Part shown: positions 8,078 through 17,246 of the stretch, piece by piece | How the letters are laid out: the number at the start of each line of letters is the position of its first letter | How positions within the stretch are numbered: the first letter of the stretch is position 1 | DNA from: Petropleomorpha daqingensis | GTDB taxonomy: Bacteria > Actinomycetota > Actinomycetes > Mycobacteriales > Geodermatophilaceae | DNA: 64,000 nt | Assembly (NCBI RefSeq): GCF_013408985.1 | Contig: NZ_JACBZT010000001.1 | Location: forward strand, 2,728,001-2,792,000 | Direction of reading: 5' to 3' | Translations under genes and position numbers: made by a program | Notes under the pieces: model-generated | The model's database searches: none | What the model saw: only the letters and a program-made list of their open reading frames with translations | What the model was told of the DNA's origin: nothing

Positions 8078-10120
8078 TCAGCAGGGCAGTTGCAGGTTGC
8101 CGACCGCGAAGGAGCACCCGCCGCCGGTGGTGTGCGCGAGCGAGCCGAGGTAGGCCGCGTCGGCCGGCGGGAAGTCCGCGGTCGACTGCCCGGAGAGGAT
8201 CGGCAGCATCGCGTCGTGCCAGATCTGGGCGCCCTTGCCGCCGCCGAAGCCGCCGACGTCCTGGTTGTGGTCGGGGTTCTCGACCATGACGCTCGCCGTG
8301 TACTCCGGCGTCGAGCCGACGAAGGCGACCGAGAAGTTGTTCTGGCTGGTCCCGGTCTTGCCGGAGATCTCGTGCCCGGGGATGTTCGCGCGGGTGGCGG
8401 TGCCCAGGTCGCTCTCGACGTCGCCGCGCATCACCTGCGCCATCGTGTGCGCGAGGCCGGCGGGCAGCACGTTGGCGGTGCAGTGGGTCGAGGTGTCCAC
8501 GCCGGGCAGCGGTGAGCCGTCGGGGCCGAGGACGGCGGTGACCGGCGTCGGGTCGCACTGCGTGCCCCCGGAGAACACGGTCGCGTACGCGCCGGCCAGG
8601 GCGAGCGGGCTGGTCGGCAGCGGGCCGAGGGTGAACGAGCCCGCGCGGTCGGCGATGAGGGTCTGCGCGTCGGCGTCGGTGAGCGAGTAGAGGCCCATCC
8701 GCTGTGCGGTGTGCACCGGTCCGTCGATCGCGCCGAGGTGGTCCTCCAGGCCGACGAAGAAGGTGTTCGACGACATGACCAGCGCCTCGGCGAGGTTCAG
8801 CGTCGGCGGGTAGTGCCCGGCGTTGCTGACCACGTAGGGAGCGCCGCGGGTGCCGCCGTTCTGCTTGTAGACCTGCGACGTGTAGGGGTCCGACGTCGTC
8901 TGGGTGAAGTCGAACCGGTAACCGTCGAGCAGCGCGTCGGCGGTCGTGAACACCTTGTACGTCGAGCCCGACCCGGCCGCCGCGGCGTCGTTGAGCACGA
9001 CGGAGGTGCAGCCGGCGCCGTCGCAGCCGAACTGCCGGTTCACGCTCATCGCCAGCACCTTGCCGGTGCCGGGTTCGACGACGGTGTAGATGCCGGCGAG
9101 GGAGTCGCCCAGCGGCAGGGTGGCGACGACGGCGGCGTCGCCCGCGCGCTGCAGGTCCGGCCGCAGCGTCGTCCTGACGACCAGCCCGCCGTCGTCGAGC
9201 TGCTGCTGGGTGAGGTGCAGCGTGCCGGTCAGGTAGTTCTGCAGGTAGCCGCAGAAGAAGCCGCCGGTCGTCGCCTCGGCGCAGCCGTTGGGGGAGGCGC
9301 CGCCCGGCTGGACGGCGACCGGTGCCGCGGTGTCGGCCGTGACGTCGGCGTCGTCGAGGTGGCCGAGCTGGTGCATGCGGGTGAGGACGTCGTCGCGCCG
9401 TTGCTGCGCGGCCTCCGGGTGGTCGATCGGGTCGAGGGTGGCCGGGTCCTGGACGAGCCCGGCGAGGGTGGCCGCCTGGGTCGTGGTGAGGTGCACGGCG
9501 TCGGTGGAGAAGTAGGTGCGCGCCGCGGACTGCACGCCGTAGGCGCCGTGGCCGAAGTACACCGTGTTCAGGTACCGGTCGAGGATCTGGTCCTTGGAGA
9601 GGTGGCCTTCCAGCTGGAGGGCGTCGTGCGCCTCGACGATCTTGCGGGTGAGCGTGTCGGCGATCGCGGCCTCCGCCTGCGCCGGCGTCCTGGCCTCCTG
9701 CACGAGGGTCTGCTTGACCAGCTGCTGGGTCAGCGTCGAACCGCCCTGGACGGCGCCGCCGCCCACGTCGGTGACCAGGGCGCGCAGCGTGCCGCGCAGG
9801 TCGAGGGCGCCGTGCTGGTAGAAGCGGGAGTCCTCGATGTCGATGATCGCCTGCTTCATCACCGGCGCGATCTGGTCGCTGGTCACGGGCGTGCGGTCAC
9901 GGGTGTAGAAGTCCGTGATCAGCGAGCCGTCCGCGGCGAGCACCCGGGTGTCGCCGGGCAGCGGGTCGTCGATGGAGGCGGTCGGCCGCAGGTTCACCTC
10001 GGCGGCCAGCCAGGTGGTGGCCAGGCCAGGGGTCAGGAACAGTGGGACGGCGAGGGCGGCCAGCAGGGCGCCGGCGAGGACGACGCCCAGCGCAAGGCGC
10101 AGGAGGACGCGCGCACGCAT
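8078..10120 (-). CDS. bifunctional class A penicillin-binding protein (GT51 transglycosylase / transpeptidase)
   Basis: The 680-residue protein starts at ATG 10120 with an N-terminal membrane anchor (about 5-28). The GT51 domain shows the catalytic Glu96 motif EDSRFYQHGALDLRG, then QGGSTLTQQLVKQ and RYLNTVYFG.GAYG. The transpeptidase domain shows the SxxK motif in SGSTYKVF (Ser near 384), SSN (MSSNTFF) and KTG in SGKTGTSQ (near 586). It polymerises and cross-links peptidoglycan at the outer face of the membrane. The C-terminus ends soon after the transpeptidase fold, without PASTA or long basic tail. It is divergent from the antiporter gene, with 81 bases between. Confidence 0.94.
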   Translation of the reverse strand: MRARVLLRLALGVVLAGALLAALAVPLFLTPGLATTWLAAEVNLRPTASIDDPLPGDTRVLAADGSLITDFYTRDRTPVTSDQIAPVMKQAIIDIEDSRFYQHGALDLRGTLRALVTDVGGGAVQGGSTLTQQLVKQTLVQEARTPAQAEAAIADTLTRKIVEAHDALQLEGHLSKDQILDRYLNTVYFGHGAYGVQSAARTYFSTDAVHLTTTQAATLAGLVQDPATLDPIDHPEAAQQRRDDVLTRMHQLGHLDDADVTADTAAPVAVQPGGASPNGCAEATTGGFFCGYLQNYLTGTLHLTQQQLDDGGLVVRTTLRPDLQRAGDAAVVATLPLGDSLAGIYTVVEPGTGKVLAMSVNRQFGCDGAGCTSVVLNDAAAAGSGSTYKVFTTADALLDGYRFDFTQTTSDPYTSQVYKQNGGTRGAPYVVSNAGHYPPTLNLAEALVMSSNTFFVGLEDHLGAIDGPVHTAQRMGLYSLTDADAQTLIADRAGSFTLGPLPTSPLALAGAYATVFSGGTQCDPTPVTAVLGPDGSPLPGVDTSTHCTANVLPAGLAHTMAQVMRGDVESDLGTATRANIPGHEISGKTGTSQNNFSVAFVGSTPEYTASVMVENPDHNQDVGGFGGGKGAQIWHDAMLPILSGQSTADFPPADAAYLGSLAHTTGGGCSFAVGNLQLPC

Positions 10121-10201
10121 GTGACCACGGTTCGCCGGCTCTCTGGGAGCGGGCTGCACGACGGATGGGAGAGACCCGTGACGGGTCGCGGTTGAACGAT
10201 C

Positions 10202-11299
10202 GTGACAGCGATCCGCCACCCGCTCCTGACCTGGACCACCGTCGTCCCCGTTTTCGCGCTGCTCGTGCTCGCGGTCAGCTGGGGCCGGTCGCTGCCGGCG
10301 GTACCGGCGGTGCTCGTGGCGATCGTGCTGGTCGGTGCGGTGCTGGCGGCCGTGCACCACGCCGAGGTGGTCGCGCACCGGGTCGGTGAGCCGTTCGGGT
10401 CGCTGGTGCTGGCGGTCGCGGTGACGGTGATCGAGGTCGCGCTGATCGTCACGCTGATGATCTCCGGCGGCGACGAGGCCGCGTCGCTGCCGCGGGACAC
10501 GGTCTTCGCCGCGGTGATGATCACCTGCAACGGCATCCTCGGGCTCGCGGTGCTGCTCGGGGCGCTGCGGCACAACGTCGTCGTCTTCAACGCCGAGGGC
10601 GCCGGCGCCGAGCTCGCGACGGTGACCACCCTGGCCGTGCTCAGCCTGGTGCTGCCGACCTTCACGATCGGGCTGCCGGGGCCGCAGTTCTCGACGGCCC
10701 AGCTGACCTTCGCCGCGGTCGCGTCGCTCGTGCTCTACGGCGCGTTCGTGCTCACGCAGACCGTGCGGCACCGTGACTTCTTCCTGCCCGTGGCTCCCGA
10801 GGGGGCGCCGCTGGAGGAGGACGAGCACGCCGAGCCGCCCACCGCGCGGGCGGCGCTGGTGAGCCTCGGTCTGCTGCTGGTCGCGCTGGTCGCGGTGGTC
10901 GGGCTGGCGAAGGTGGAGTCGCCGGCGATCGAGGACGTCGTCGCGGCGGTGGGCTTCCCGCAGTCGTTCGTGGGCGTGGTGATCGCGCTGCTCGTGCTGG
11001 CGCCGGAGACCCTGGCCGCGGCCCGCGCCGCGCGGCGGGACCGGCTGCAGATCAGCCTCAACCTGGCGTTCGGCTCGGCGATGGCGAGCATCGGCCTGAC
11101 CATCCCGGCGATCGCGATCGCCTCGATCTGGCTGGAGGGGCCGCTGCTGCTCGGCCTCGACGGCACGCAGATGGTGCTGCTCGCGGTCACGGTGGTGGTC
11201 GGGCTGCTGACCGTCGTCCCCGGCCGGGCGACCCGGCTGCAGGGCGTCGTCCACCTGGTGCTGCTCGCGGCGTTCATGTTCCTGGCCGCCAACCCCTGA
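10202..11299 (+). CDS. ChaA-like calcium/sodium:proton antiporter
   Basis: The 365-residue protein has about eleven hydrophobic segments in two inverted halves. Each half carries an acidic exchange motif typical of the CaCA superfamily: HHAEVVAHRVGEPFGSLVLAVAVT.IE in the first, and VIALLVLAPETLAAARAARRDRLQISLNLAFGSAMAS at about 260-300 in the second. A charged cytoplasmic loop (EEDEHAEPP) separates the halves. Together these match ChaA-type ionic transporters that expel Ca2+ or Na+ in exchange for protons. GTG at 10202 is the only start close to the open frame; no strong ribosome site is visible, so the message may be leaderless. Confidence 0.87.
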   Translation: MTAIRHPLLTWTTVVPVFALLVLAVSWGRSLPAVPAVLVAIVLVGAVLAAVHHAEVVAHRVGEPFGSLVLAVAVTVIEVALIVTLMISGGDEAASLPRDTVFAAVMITCNGILGLAVLLGALRHNVVVFNAEGAGAELATVTTLAVLSLVLPTFTIGLPGPQFSTAQLTFAAVASLVLYGAFVLTQTVRHRDFFLPVAPEGAPLEEDEHAEPPTARAALVSLGLLLVALVAVVGLAKVESPAIEDVVAAVGFPQSFVGVVIALLVLAPETLAAARAARRDRLQISLNLAFGSAMASIGLTIPAIAIASIWLEGPLLLGLDGTQMVLLAVTVVVGLLTVVPGRATRLQGVVHLVLLAAFMFLAANP

Positions 11300-11325
11300 C
11301 AGGTCGCTGTGGCAGCGTCGGGGAC

Positions 11326-11871
11326 ATGACCACCGCGTTGCTGCTGATGGACCTGCAGAACACGATCCTCGAGCGGTACGGGCCGGCGTCGGGAGACTTC
11401 CTCGACCGCGTCGTCGCCGCGCAGGAGCGGGCGGAGCAGGCGGGTCTGCTCGTCGTGCTGGTGCGGGTGAAGTTCGCGCCGGGGCGGCCGGAGATCTCGC
11501 CGCGCAACAAGATGTTCGCCGCGGCGCGTTCGATGTCGGTCGGTGCCGACGACCGGGGCTCGGAGCCGCACGACCGGCTGCTGCGCGGCAAGGGCGAGGT
11601 CGTCGTCACCAAGAAGCGGGTGAGCGCGTTCGCCGGCAGCGACCTCGAGGTGATCCTGCGGTCCCACGACGTGACCGAGCTCGTGCTCGGCGGGATCTCC
11701 ACCGGCGGCGTCGTCCTGTCGACCGTGCGCGAGGCGGCCGACCGCGACTACGCGCTGACCGTGCTGGAGGACCTCTGCCTCGACGCGGACGAGGAGGTGC
11801 ACCGCGTGCTCACCCAGAAGGTGTTCCCGCGGCAGGCCGAGGTGATCGCGTCCGCGGACTGGCGCCCCTGA
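11326..11871 (+). CDS. isochorismatase-like hydrolase lacking the catalytic cysteine
   Basis: The 181-residue protein has the isochorismatase fold motifs: MDLQN (Asp near 9), TKKRVSAFAGSDLE (Lys) and the nucleophile loop GGISTGGVVLSTVREAADRDY. In nicotinamidases and most cysteine hydrolases that loop reads AT..CV..T; here the cysteine position is Val, with Gly before it. Isochorismatases themselves also lack the cysteine, and a clade with TSGVVLST loops is common in actinobacteria. The substrate is unknown, and a non-hydrolytic role is possible. The gene is followed after 4 bases by a family B palindrome. Confidence 0.82.
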   Translation: MTTALLLMDLQNTILERYGPASGDFLDRVVAAQERAEQAGLLVVLVRVKFAPGRPEISPRNKMFAAARSMSVGADDRGSEPHDRLLRGKGEVVVTKKRVSAFAGSDLEVILRSHDVTELVLGGISTGGVVLSTVREAADRDYALTVLEDLCLDADEEVHRVLTQKVFPRQAEVIASADWRP

Positions 11872-11875
11872 GCCC

Positions 11876-11947
11876 CGCGATCATGAAGTTCGGGAAGCAA
11901 CACACCATTGCGCCTCGGCGTGTCCCTCCCCGAACTTCATGATCGCG
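11876..11947. repeat. palindromic element, family B, copy 1 (partly degenerate)
   Basis: Outer arms of 19 bases, 11876-11894 and 11929-11947, are perfect reverse complements (CGCGATCATGAAGTTCGGG). The inner stem is decayed on the left side, while the right half (from about 11916) is identical over 29 bases to copy 2 at 59717-59782. It lies 4 bases after the stop of the isochorismatase-like gene and 35 bases before the ychF start. It may end transcription of the former gene. Confidence 0.85.
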
Positions 11948-11968
11948 AAGCCCTGGCAGGTGGCCACG

Positions 11969-11974
11969 TAGGCT
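11969..11974 (+). promoter_or_regulatory. probable -10 element of a leaderless ychF transcript
   Basis: TAGGCT fits the actinobacterial TANNNT -10 pattern and ends 8 bases before the GTG of ychF. No Shine-Dalgarno sequence lies between. The spacing is what is seen for leaderless transcripts that begin at or next to the start codon. Confidence 0.45.
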
Positions 11975-11982
11975 GGACTCCC

Positions 11983-13056
<1,074 letters not shown>

Positions 13057-13099
13057 CGGTCCCCGGCGGCCACGACGACCTGGGCCACCGAGCCTGCGG

Positions 13100-13405
13100 C
13101 TACGCCGTCGGCAGGCCGGTCCAGGCGAACCGGGACATGCGCAGTGAGCGCCAGAGTCGCCGTCCTCGCTGGGGTGCTTCCGCAGCATGGGTGCCGCGAT
13201 CGTGCGTCGGGTCCGGCAGTGGGACGGGGACCAGCGGCGGCTTGGTGGTCTCCACGTCCACTGCGATCGTGTCGTGCACCGTTCCGTTGCTCTCCGCCGG
13301 GACGGCGGCCCGTGTGATGCGCGCCTTGGCGAGCTCGTACCGCAGCTCGATCGCCGCGAGTCGGGGCACGCCGTCCCCGGTGGTGTCGATCAGCTGATTC
13401 GCCAT
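13100..13405 (-). CDS. hypothetical protein, 101 residues
   Basis: A start ATG at 13405 has GGGAGG seven bases upstream on the minus strand, and codon third positions are G/C rich. The protein begins MANQLIDTTGDGVPRLAAIELRYELAKARI. It continues through an acidic-threonine stretch to a basic tail (RRLWRSLRMSRFAW). There is no signal peptide or membrane segment, and I recognise no family. The N-terminal half could form a short helix with heptad-like leucines. It is convergent with ychF, 43 bases away. Function unknown. Confidence 0.5.
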   Translation of the reverse strand: MANQLIDTTGDGVPRLAAIELRYELAKARITRAAVPAESNGTVHDTIAVDVETTKPPLVPVPLPDPTHDRGTHAAEAPQRGRRLWRSLRMSRFAWTGLPTA

Positions 13406-13442
13406 CGCGTGTCCTCCCAAGTCGCCCCCGCTTGGGTCATGG

Positions 13443-13477
13443 CGAGCGCCGCACCGGGCTGTCAGGTGCGGCGCTCG
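13443..13477. terminator. strong hairpin, probable terminator
   Basis: A perfect 13-bp stem (13443-13455 with 13465-13477; CGAGCGCCGCACC) encloses a 9-base loop. The sequence after it on the plus strand is TCTTGTTC, weakly T-rich. It lies between the end of the SnoaL/monooxygenase operon (stop at 13561) and the start of the small gene at 13405, both on the minus strand. It therefore most likely ends that operon. Confidence 0.6.
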
Positions 13478-13560
13478 TCTTGTTCATCTCCGCCAACCGC
13501 CTCAGGGGTGCGCCGCTCGCCACTTCCGTCCCGGCCGGCCCAGGAGCCCCGAACAGGGCG

Positions 13561-14034
13561 TCAGGCGTCGGCGACAGCGGCCGCGGCGACCCGGTACACG
13601 CCGGGGTATCCCTCGATCGGCCCGTTCGGCACCATCGACCAGGCGGTGATCCGCCAGCCGTCCGCGGTCCGGCGCAGCTCCAGCTCCCACCTGTTGCGCT
13701 GGATGCACCAGTCGGCGACGCCCGGCTCGGTGGGGACGTGGTGGTAGGCCTGCACGCTCGCCCGGCACCGGGCGGTGTCGCCGTCGATCTCGCAGGGCAC
13801 GTTGGACGTCAGGTGCTGGGTGCTGGTGAAGCCACCGAGAACCGAGCGGCCGAGGTCCGCCATCTCGTCCCGCGACAGGACCTGCGCGCCGTCCTGGCCG
13901 GACATCCGCAGCCCCACCTGGTCGGCGAACAGCGCCCCGAAGCCGGCGAAGTCCTTGTCGTCCTGCGTGTGGGCCAAGCGGGCGACGACGTCCTCGATGG
14001 CCGCGCGGTCGAGGAGCAGCTGGGGTGTCGTCAT
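13561..14034 (-). CDS. SnoaL-like (NTF2 fold) protein
   Basis: The 157-residue protein has the SnoaL_4 pattern: an N-terminal helix with RAAIEDVVARLAHTQDDKDF, the segment FADQVGLRMSG, then GFTSTQHLTSNVPCEIDGDTARCRASVQAYHH and WELELRRTADGWRITAW. The family contains dehydratases, isomerases and hydroxylase partners with a common cone-shaped fold. His in TQHLTSN and the Asp-rich helix are typical active-site positions. Its ATG overlaps the stop of the FAD monooxygenase gene (ATGA), so both are made together and probably act on the same aromatic or polyketide-like substrate. Confidence 0.85.
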   Translation of the reverse strand: MTTPQLLLDRAAIEDVVARLAHTQDDKDFAGFGALFADQVGLRMSGQDGAQVLSRDEMADLGRSVLGGFTSTQHLTSNVPCEIDGDTARCRASVQAYHHVPTEPGVADWCIQRNRWELELRRTADGWRITAWSMVPNGPIEGYPGVYRVAAAAVADA

Positions 14035-15119
14035 GACGTGGTCATCCAGTGGCTGAAGGCGGCGTACTGCTCGGCGAACTCCTCCGGAGTCCCGGCGGCC
14101 TCGACCGCGCCGGAACGCCTCGCGACCTCCTCGTAGCGCGGGATGCGGTCGGCCTCGTAGCCGCGCAGCGCCGAGGCGATGTCGGGGGAGGCCTGCAGGC
14201 ATCGGGCGAGCACGGCCGCGTCCTGGACACCGAGCGACGCACCGGCGGTGACGTGCGGCGACATCGCGTGCGCCGCGTCGCCGACGAGCACCACCCGGTC
14301 CGACGCCCACCGGGGCATCGGTGGGACGACCATGATCTGGTTCTGCAGGATGCGCTCGTCCGGGGTCGCCGCGATGAGCTCGGCCAGCGCCGAGTTCCAC
14401 CCACCGTCGTCGAGGTGCACGGCCCGCTGCAGCGCCTCGGCCTGGCGCGAGCCGTTCGGCGGGGCCGAACCGAACTGGGCGAGGAGCCAGAGCGCCTGAC
14501 CGTCGTACGTCCTCGCGTAGCCACCGCGCGTCCGCTCGTGGCCGATCACCAGGACGTCCCGCTCGATCAGGATGTCGCCGGGATCGATCACCGCGCGCCA
14601 GGCGTAGTGCCCGGCGTGCTCCTGCGCCGCGGTCTCGGGTGCGAGCTGCGCACGCACCGCCGAGTACAGGCCGTCGGCACCGACGAGCAGGTCGGCGTGC
14701 TCGGTGCTGCCGTCGGCGTAGCGCGCCGTGACGCCGTCGTCGTCCTCGTCGTAGCCGGTCAGGCGGGCGTCGAACCGGATCGCGTCGCGGCCGACGGCGT
14801 CGGCGAGCGCCTCGTTGAGCTTCACCCGGTGCACCAGCAGGTAGCTGTGGTCGCCCGGGCCGAAGCCGGGCGTCGGGATCGGCCGGCCGCCTGGGTCGTG
14901 GAACCACATCTCGGCGGCCTTGCCGATCGCCCGCACCGGCTCGCTGACGCCCAGCACGTCGAAGACGTCGAGGGCGTTGCGCCACAGGCCCAAGGTCGCA
15001 CCGGCTACCCGGATGTCCGGGGCCTGCTCGGTCACCACCACGTCCAAGCCGGCCCGCCGGAGCGCCAGCCCCGTGGTCAGCCCGACGATCCCGGCTCCGA
15101 CGACGACCGCCCGGGTCAT
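14031..15119 (-). CDS. FAD-dependent aromatic monooxygenase (PHBH family)
   Basis: The 362-residue protein shows the three flavin hydroxylase signatures: the GxGxxG dinucleotide fold (VVGAGIVGLTTGLALRRAG, 7-25), the DG motif (LLVGADGLYSAVR) and the GD motif (LVGDAAHAMSPHVTAGASLG). The class A monooxygenases use NAD(P)H and O2 to hydroxylate aromatic rings. ATG 15119 is the natural start. Coupling to the SnoaL-like gene by a 4-base overlap suggests a two-enzyme step. Zeaxanthin-epoxidase-like and salicylate-hydroxylase-like proteins are the nearest alternatives; the substrate is not deducible. Confidence 0.92.
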   Translation of the reverse strand: MTRAVVVGAGIVGLTTGLALRRAGLDVVVTEQAPDIRVAGATLGLWRNALDVFDVLGVSEPVRAIGKAAEMWFHDPGGRPIPTPGFGPGDHSYLLVHRVKLNEALADAVGRDAIRFDARLTGYDEDDDGVTARYADGSTEHADLLVGADGLYSAVRAQLAPETAAQEHAGHYAWRAVIDPGDILIERDVLVIGHERTRGGYARTYDGQALWLLAQFGSAPPNGSRQAEALQRAVHLDDGGWNSALAELIAATPDERILQNQIMVVPPMPRWASDRVVLVGDAAHAMSPHVTAGASLGVQDAAVLARCLQASPDIASALRGYEADRIPRYEEVARRSGAVEAAGTPEEFAEQYAAFSHWMTTS

Positions 15120-15222
15120 CGGACGTGTCCGGCCATGGGGTCCCGCCTTCCACCCGGCGAACCTGCAGCGGCGAGGCTAGGGGCGCCGTCCGGATCACCT
15201 CAAGAGCACGGCAGCTCCCGGG

Positions 15223-15663
15223 TCAGCCGATCCGCTGGGCAAGCGACACGATGAGCCCCTCCGGTCCGCGCACGTAGGCCATACGCCAGACGCCCTCGTA
15301 CTCGCCGATGCCGCCCACCAGGCCGTAGCCGTCGGCGCCCAGCCGGTCGACGATCGCCGGCAGGTCCTCGACCTCGAACGACACGTTGCGCAGCCCCAGC
15401 TCGTTGGCCATCGCGTTCGGCGACCCGGGCTCGTGGGCGGGCCGGACGAAGCTGGACAGCTCCAGGCAGGTACCCCCGCCCGGCGGCCGGAGCATGACGA
15501 TCTCGGTGCGCGAGTTCGGGATGCCGCAGACGGTGTCCAGGAACTCGCCCTCCACGAACGTCCGGCCCTCGACCTCGAGCCCCAGCCCGACGAAGAACGC
15601 CGTCACGACGTCGAGGTCGGCGACCGTGATCCCGACGTGGTCGAAGCGGGGTGTGTCCGACAT
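15223..15663 (-). CDS. VOC (glyoxalase/bleomycin-resistance) superfamily protein
   Basis: The 146-residue protein is one pair of betaalphabetabetabeta modules: FDHVGITVADLDVVTAFF at the start, CLELSSFVRP in the middle and GLIVSLAQRIG at the end. Candidate metal ligands are His in FDHVGI and Glu in CLELSSF and the GPEGL loop. The ATG at 15663 is chosen over an upstream one at 15762 because GGAGGAGGA precedes it. This type (methylmalonyl-CoA epimerase or dioxygenase-like) is diverse and the reaction is unknown. It lies divergent from ridA, with 97 bases between them. Confidence 0.85.
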   Translation of the reverse strand: MSDTPRFDHVGITVADLDVVTAFFVGLGLEVEGRTFVEGEFLDTVCGIPNSRTEIVMLRPPGGGTCLELSSFVRPAHEPGSPNAMANELGLRNVSFEVEDLPAIVDRLGADGYGLVGGIGEYEGVWRMAYVRGPEGLIVSLAQRIG

Positions 15664-15760
15664 GAGGTCCTCCTCCAGATGCAGGTCGTACGGGGGACGG
15701 AGCCGGGGGCCGGTTCTCGACGTCGTGATCCGATCACTCCCGCCGTCCGTGCTCAGGAGC

Positions 15761-16144
15761 ATGGATCGGCGAGCAGTGTCGAGCGATCGTGCCCCGGCCG
15801 CACTCGGGCCCTACAGCCAGGCGATCGTCGCCGGCGGCTTCGTCTTCTGCTCCGGCCAAGCGGGCATCGACCCGGTGGAGGGCGTCCCCGCGAACGGGAT
15901 CGAGTCGCAGACCCACCAGGCGCTGAAGAACCTCGCCGCCGTCCTCGAGTCCGCCGGCGCCTCGATGGACGACCTGGTCAAGGTCACGATCTTCTACGCC
16001 GACGTCGACGACTTCGCCGTCATCAACGACATCTACGCCAGGCACGTGCCGGACCCACCGCCCGCGCGGTCGGCGCCGGCCAACGTCCGACTGCCGCGCG
16101 GGCTGCTCATCTCGATCGACGCGATCGCCGTCCTGCCGAGCTGA
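15761..16144 (+). CDS. ridA: RidA/YjgF family enamine/imine deaminase
   Basis: The 127-residue protein matches RidA throughout: APAALGPYSQAIVAGGFVFCSGQAGIDP, then QTHQALKNLAAVLESAGASMDDLVKVTIFYAD and ARSAPANVRLPRGLLISIDAIAV. The conserved arginine near 104 (PPARSAP) corresponds to the substrate-carboxylate-binding Arg, and the C-terminal acidic residue position is Asp in ISIDAIAV. RidA enzymes hydrolyse reactive 2-aminoacrylate-type imines. CAGGAG lies just before the ATG. It is not clustered with ilvA here. Confidence 0.9.
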   Translation: MDRRAVSSDRAPAALGPYSQAIVAGGFVFCSGQAGIDPVEGVPANGIESQTHQALKNLAAVLESAGASMDDLVKVTIFYADVDDFAVINDIYARHVPDPPPARSAPANVRLPRGLLISIDAIAVLPS

Positions 16145-16201
16145 CCGGTTTCCGCTGCACGTCGGCCGGCCCGTCCCGGCGGCCCCGGGTTGCGCGGAGC
16201 G

Positions 16202-17050
16202 TCACTCCCCGGGAACGGCTTCGGACAGCTGACGGGCTGATCCGCCCAGGCCGTGCTCGACCAGCCATCCCAGGCACGCGTCGGCGACCTCGCGCCACCC
16301 CCCGTCGATGGTGAGGGAGTGACCCCGGTCGGCGAACTCCAGCAGATCGGTCACGGCCGAGGAGTGGCGGTACTGCTTCACGGTCGACTTGGTGATCACC
16401 TCGGGGACAGTGTGGTCCTGACCGCCCATGATCAGCAGGAGCGGGCCGCGATCCTCGTTCTCGGTGTGGACGGCGGCGGGGGAGTGCGGCGACAGGTTGG
16501 CGGCCGCGGCCTCGAAGAGGGGCTTGCCCGGTGAGGGGATCGTCCACCGCTCGTGCAGGGCGTCGGACTCCTCCGGTGACAGCGTGTTGCCGAAGCTGTA
16601 GCGGAACTCCTCGGCGGTCAGCGAGACCGCGCGGTGGCTGTTCGCCAGGTTCTTGAAGACCGGCAGGGTGGCCCGCAGCGAGCTGAGGGGAAGGGGGAGC
16701 ACACCCTTGATCTGCGCCGCGTCGATGCCGACGGCCGCGGCTCCGTACCCTTCGCCCAGCAGCTTCTCGGCGATCATGCCGCCGAAGCTGTGGCCGATGA
16801 GGATCGGCGGGCGGTCCATCGCCTCGATGGTCGCGGCGACGTGCCGGGTGACCTCCTCGATGCCGTGGCCGGCGACGTCCTCCGGATGCGCGCGGGTCTC
16901 CGCCACCGTCGCCGCCTCGCCCGGCCACGCGACCGCGCTCGCCGCGTAGCCGGCGTCCTGGAACAGGTCGATCCAGGGTTGCCAAGACGAGGCGTGTAGC
17001 CACAGACCGTGGATGAACAGCACGGGCTGGGGTGAGGCGGGGGAGCTCAT
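16202..17050 (-). CDS. alpha/beta hydrolase
   Basis: The 282-residue protein has the alpha/beta hydrolase core: oxyanion loop LFIHGLWLHASSW, nucleophile elbow IGHSFGGMIAEKL, acid region GGQDHTVPEVI and catalytic histidine in FADRGHSLTIDGGW. ATG 17050 is chosen because GAGAGGA lies upstream; earlier in-frame starts overlap the divergent promoter region. It is cytoplasmic, without a signal peptide. The substrate is unknown; the HGLWLHASSW type is usually annotated as a lysophospholipase- or haloperoxidase-like esterase. It is divergent from the SDR gene with 196 bases between. Confidence 0.88.
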   Translation of the reverse strand: MSSPASPQPVLFIHGLWLHASSWQPWIDLFQDAGYAASAVAWPGEAATVAETRAHPEDVAGHGIEEVTRHVAATIEAMDRPPILIGHSFGGMIAEKLLGEGYGAAAVGIDAAQIKGVLPLPLSSLRATLPVFKNLANSHRAVSLTAEEFRYSFGNTLSPEESDALHERWTIPSPGKPLFEAAAANLSPHSPAAVHTENEDRGPLLLIMGGQDHTVPEVITKSTVKQYRHSSAVTDLLEFADRGHSLTIDGGWREVADACLGWLVEHGLGGSARQLSEAVPGE

Positions 17051-17246
17051 CGTCGGTGGTTCCTCTCGGTCGGGTCGGGACGGCGCTGTCACCCTGACCG
17101 GCCCGACCACCGGGCCGCTTGCGTCGAACGACTGCATCGGTCGACGCACGACATCGACGCCGATTTCGGTCGGATGACCCAAGCCGGGCGGCCAGGTCTG
17201 CTCCTACCGTCGCCGGCACGGATGTCGCGAGAGGTGAGGGGCAGCG

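Noticed and set aside
11908-11982. Longer ychF start at ATG 11908
   Set aside because: It would translate half of a repeat palindrome. YchF homologues start at the G1 motif, and a leaderless -10 fits GTG 11983.
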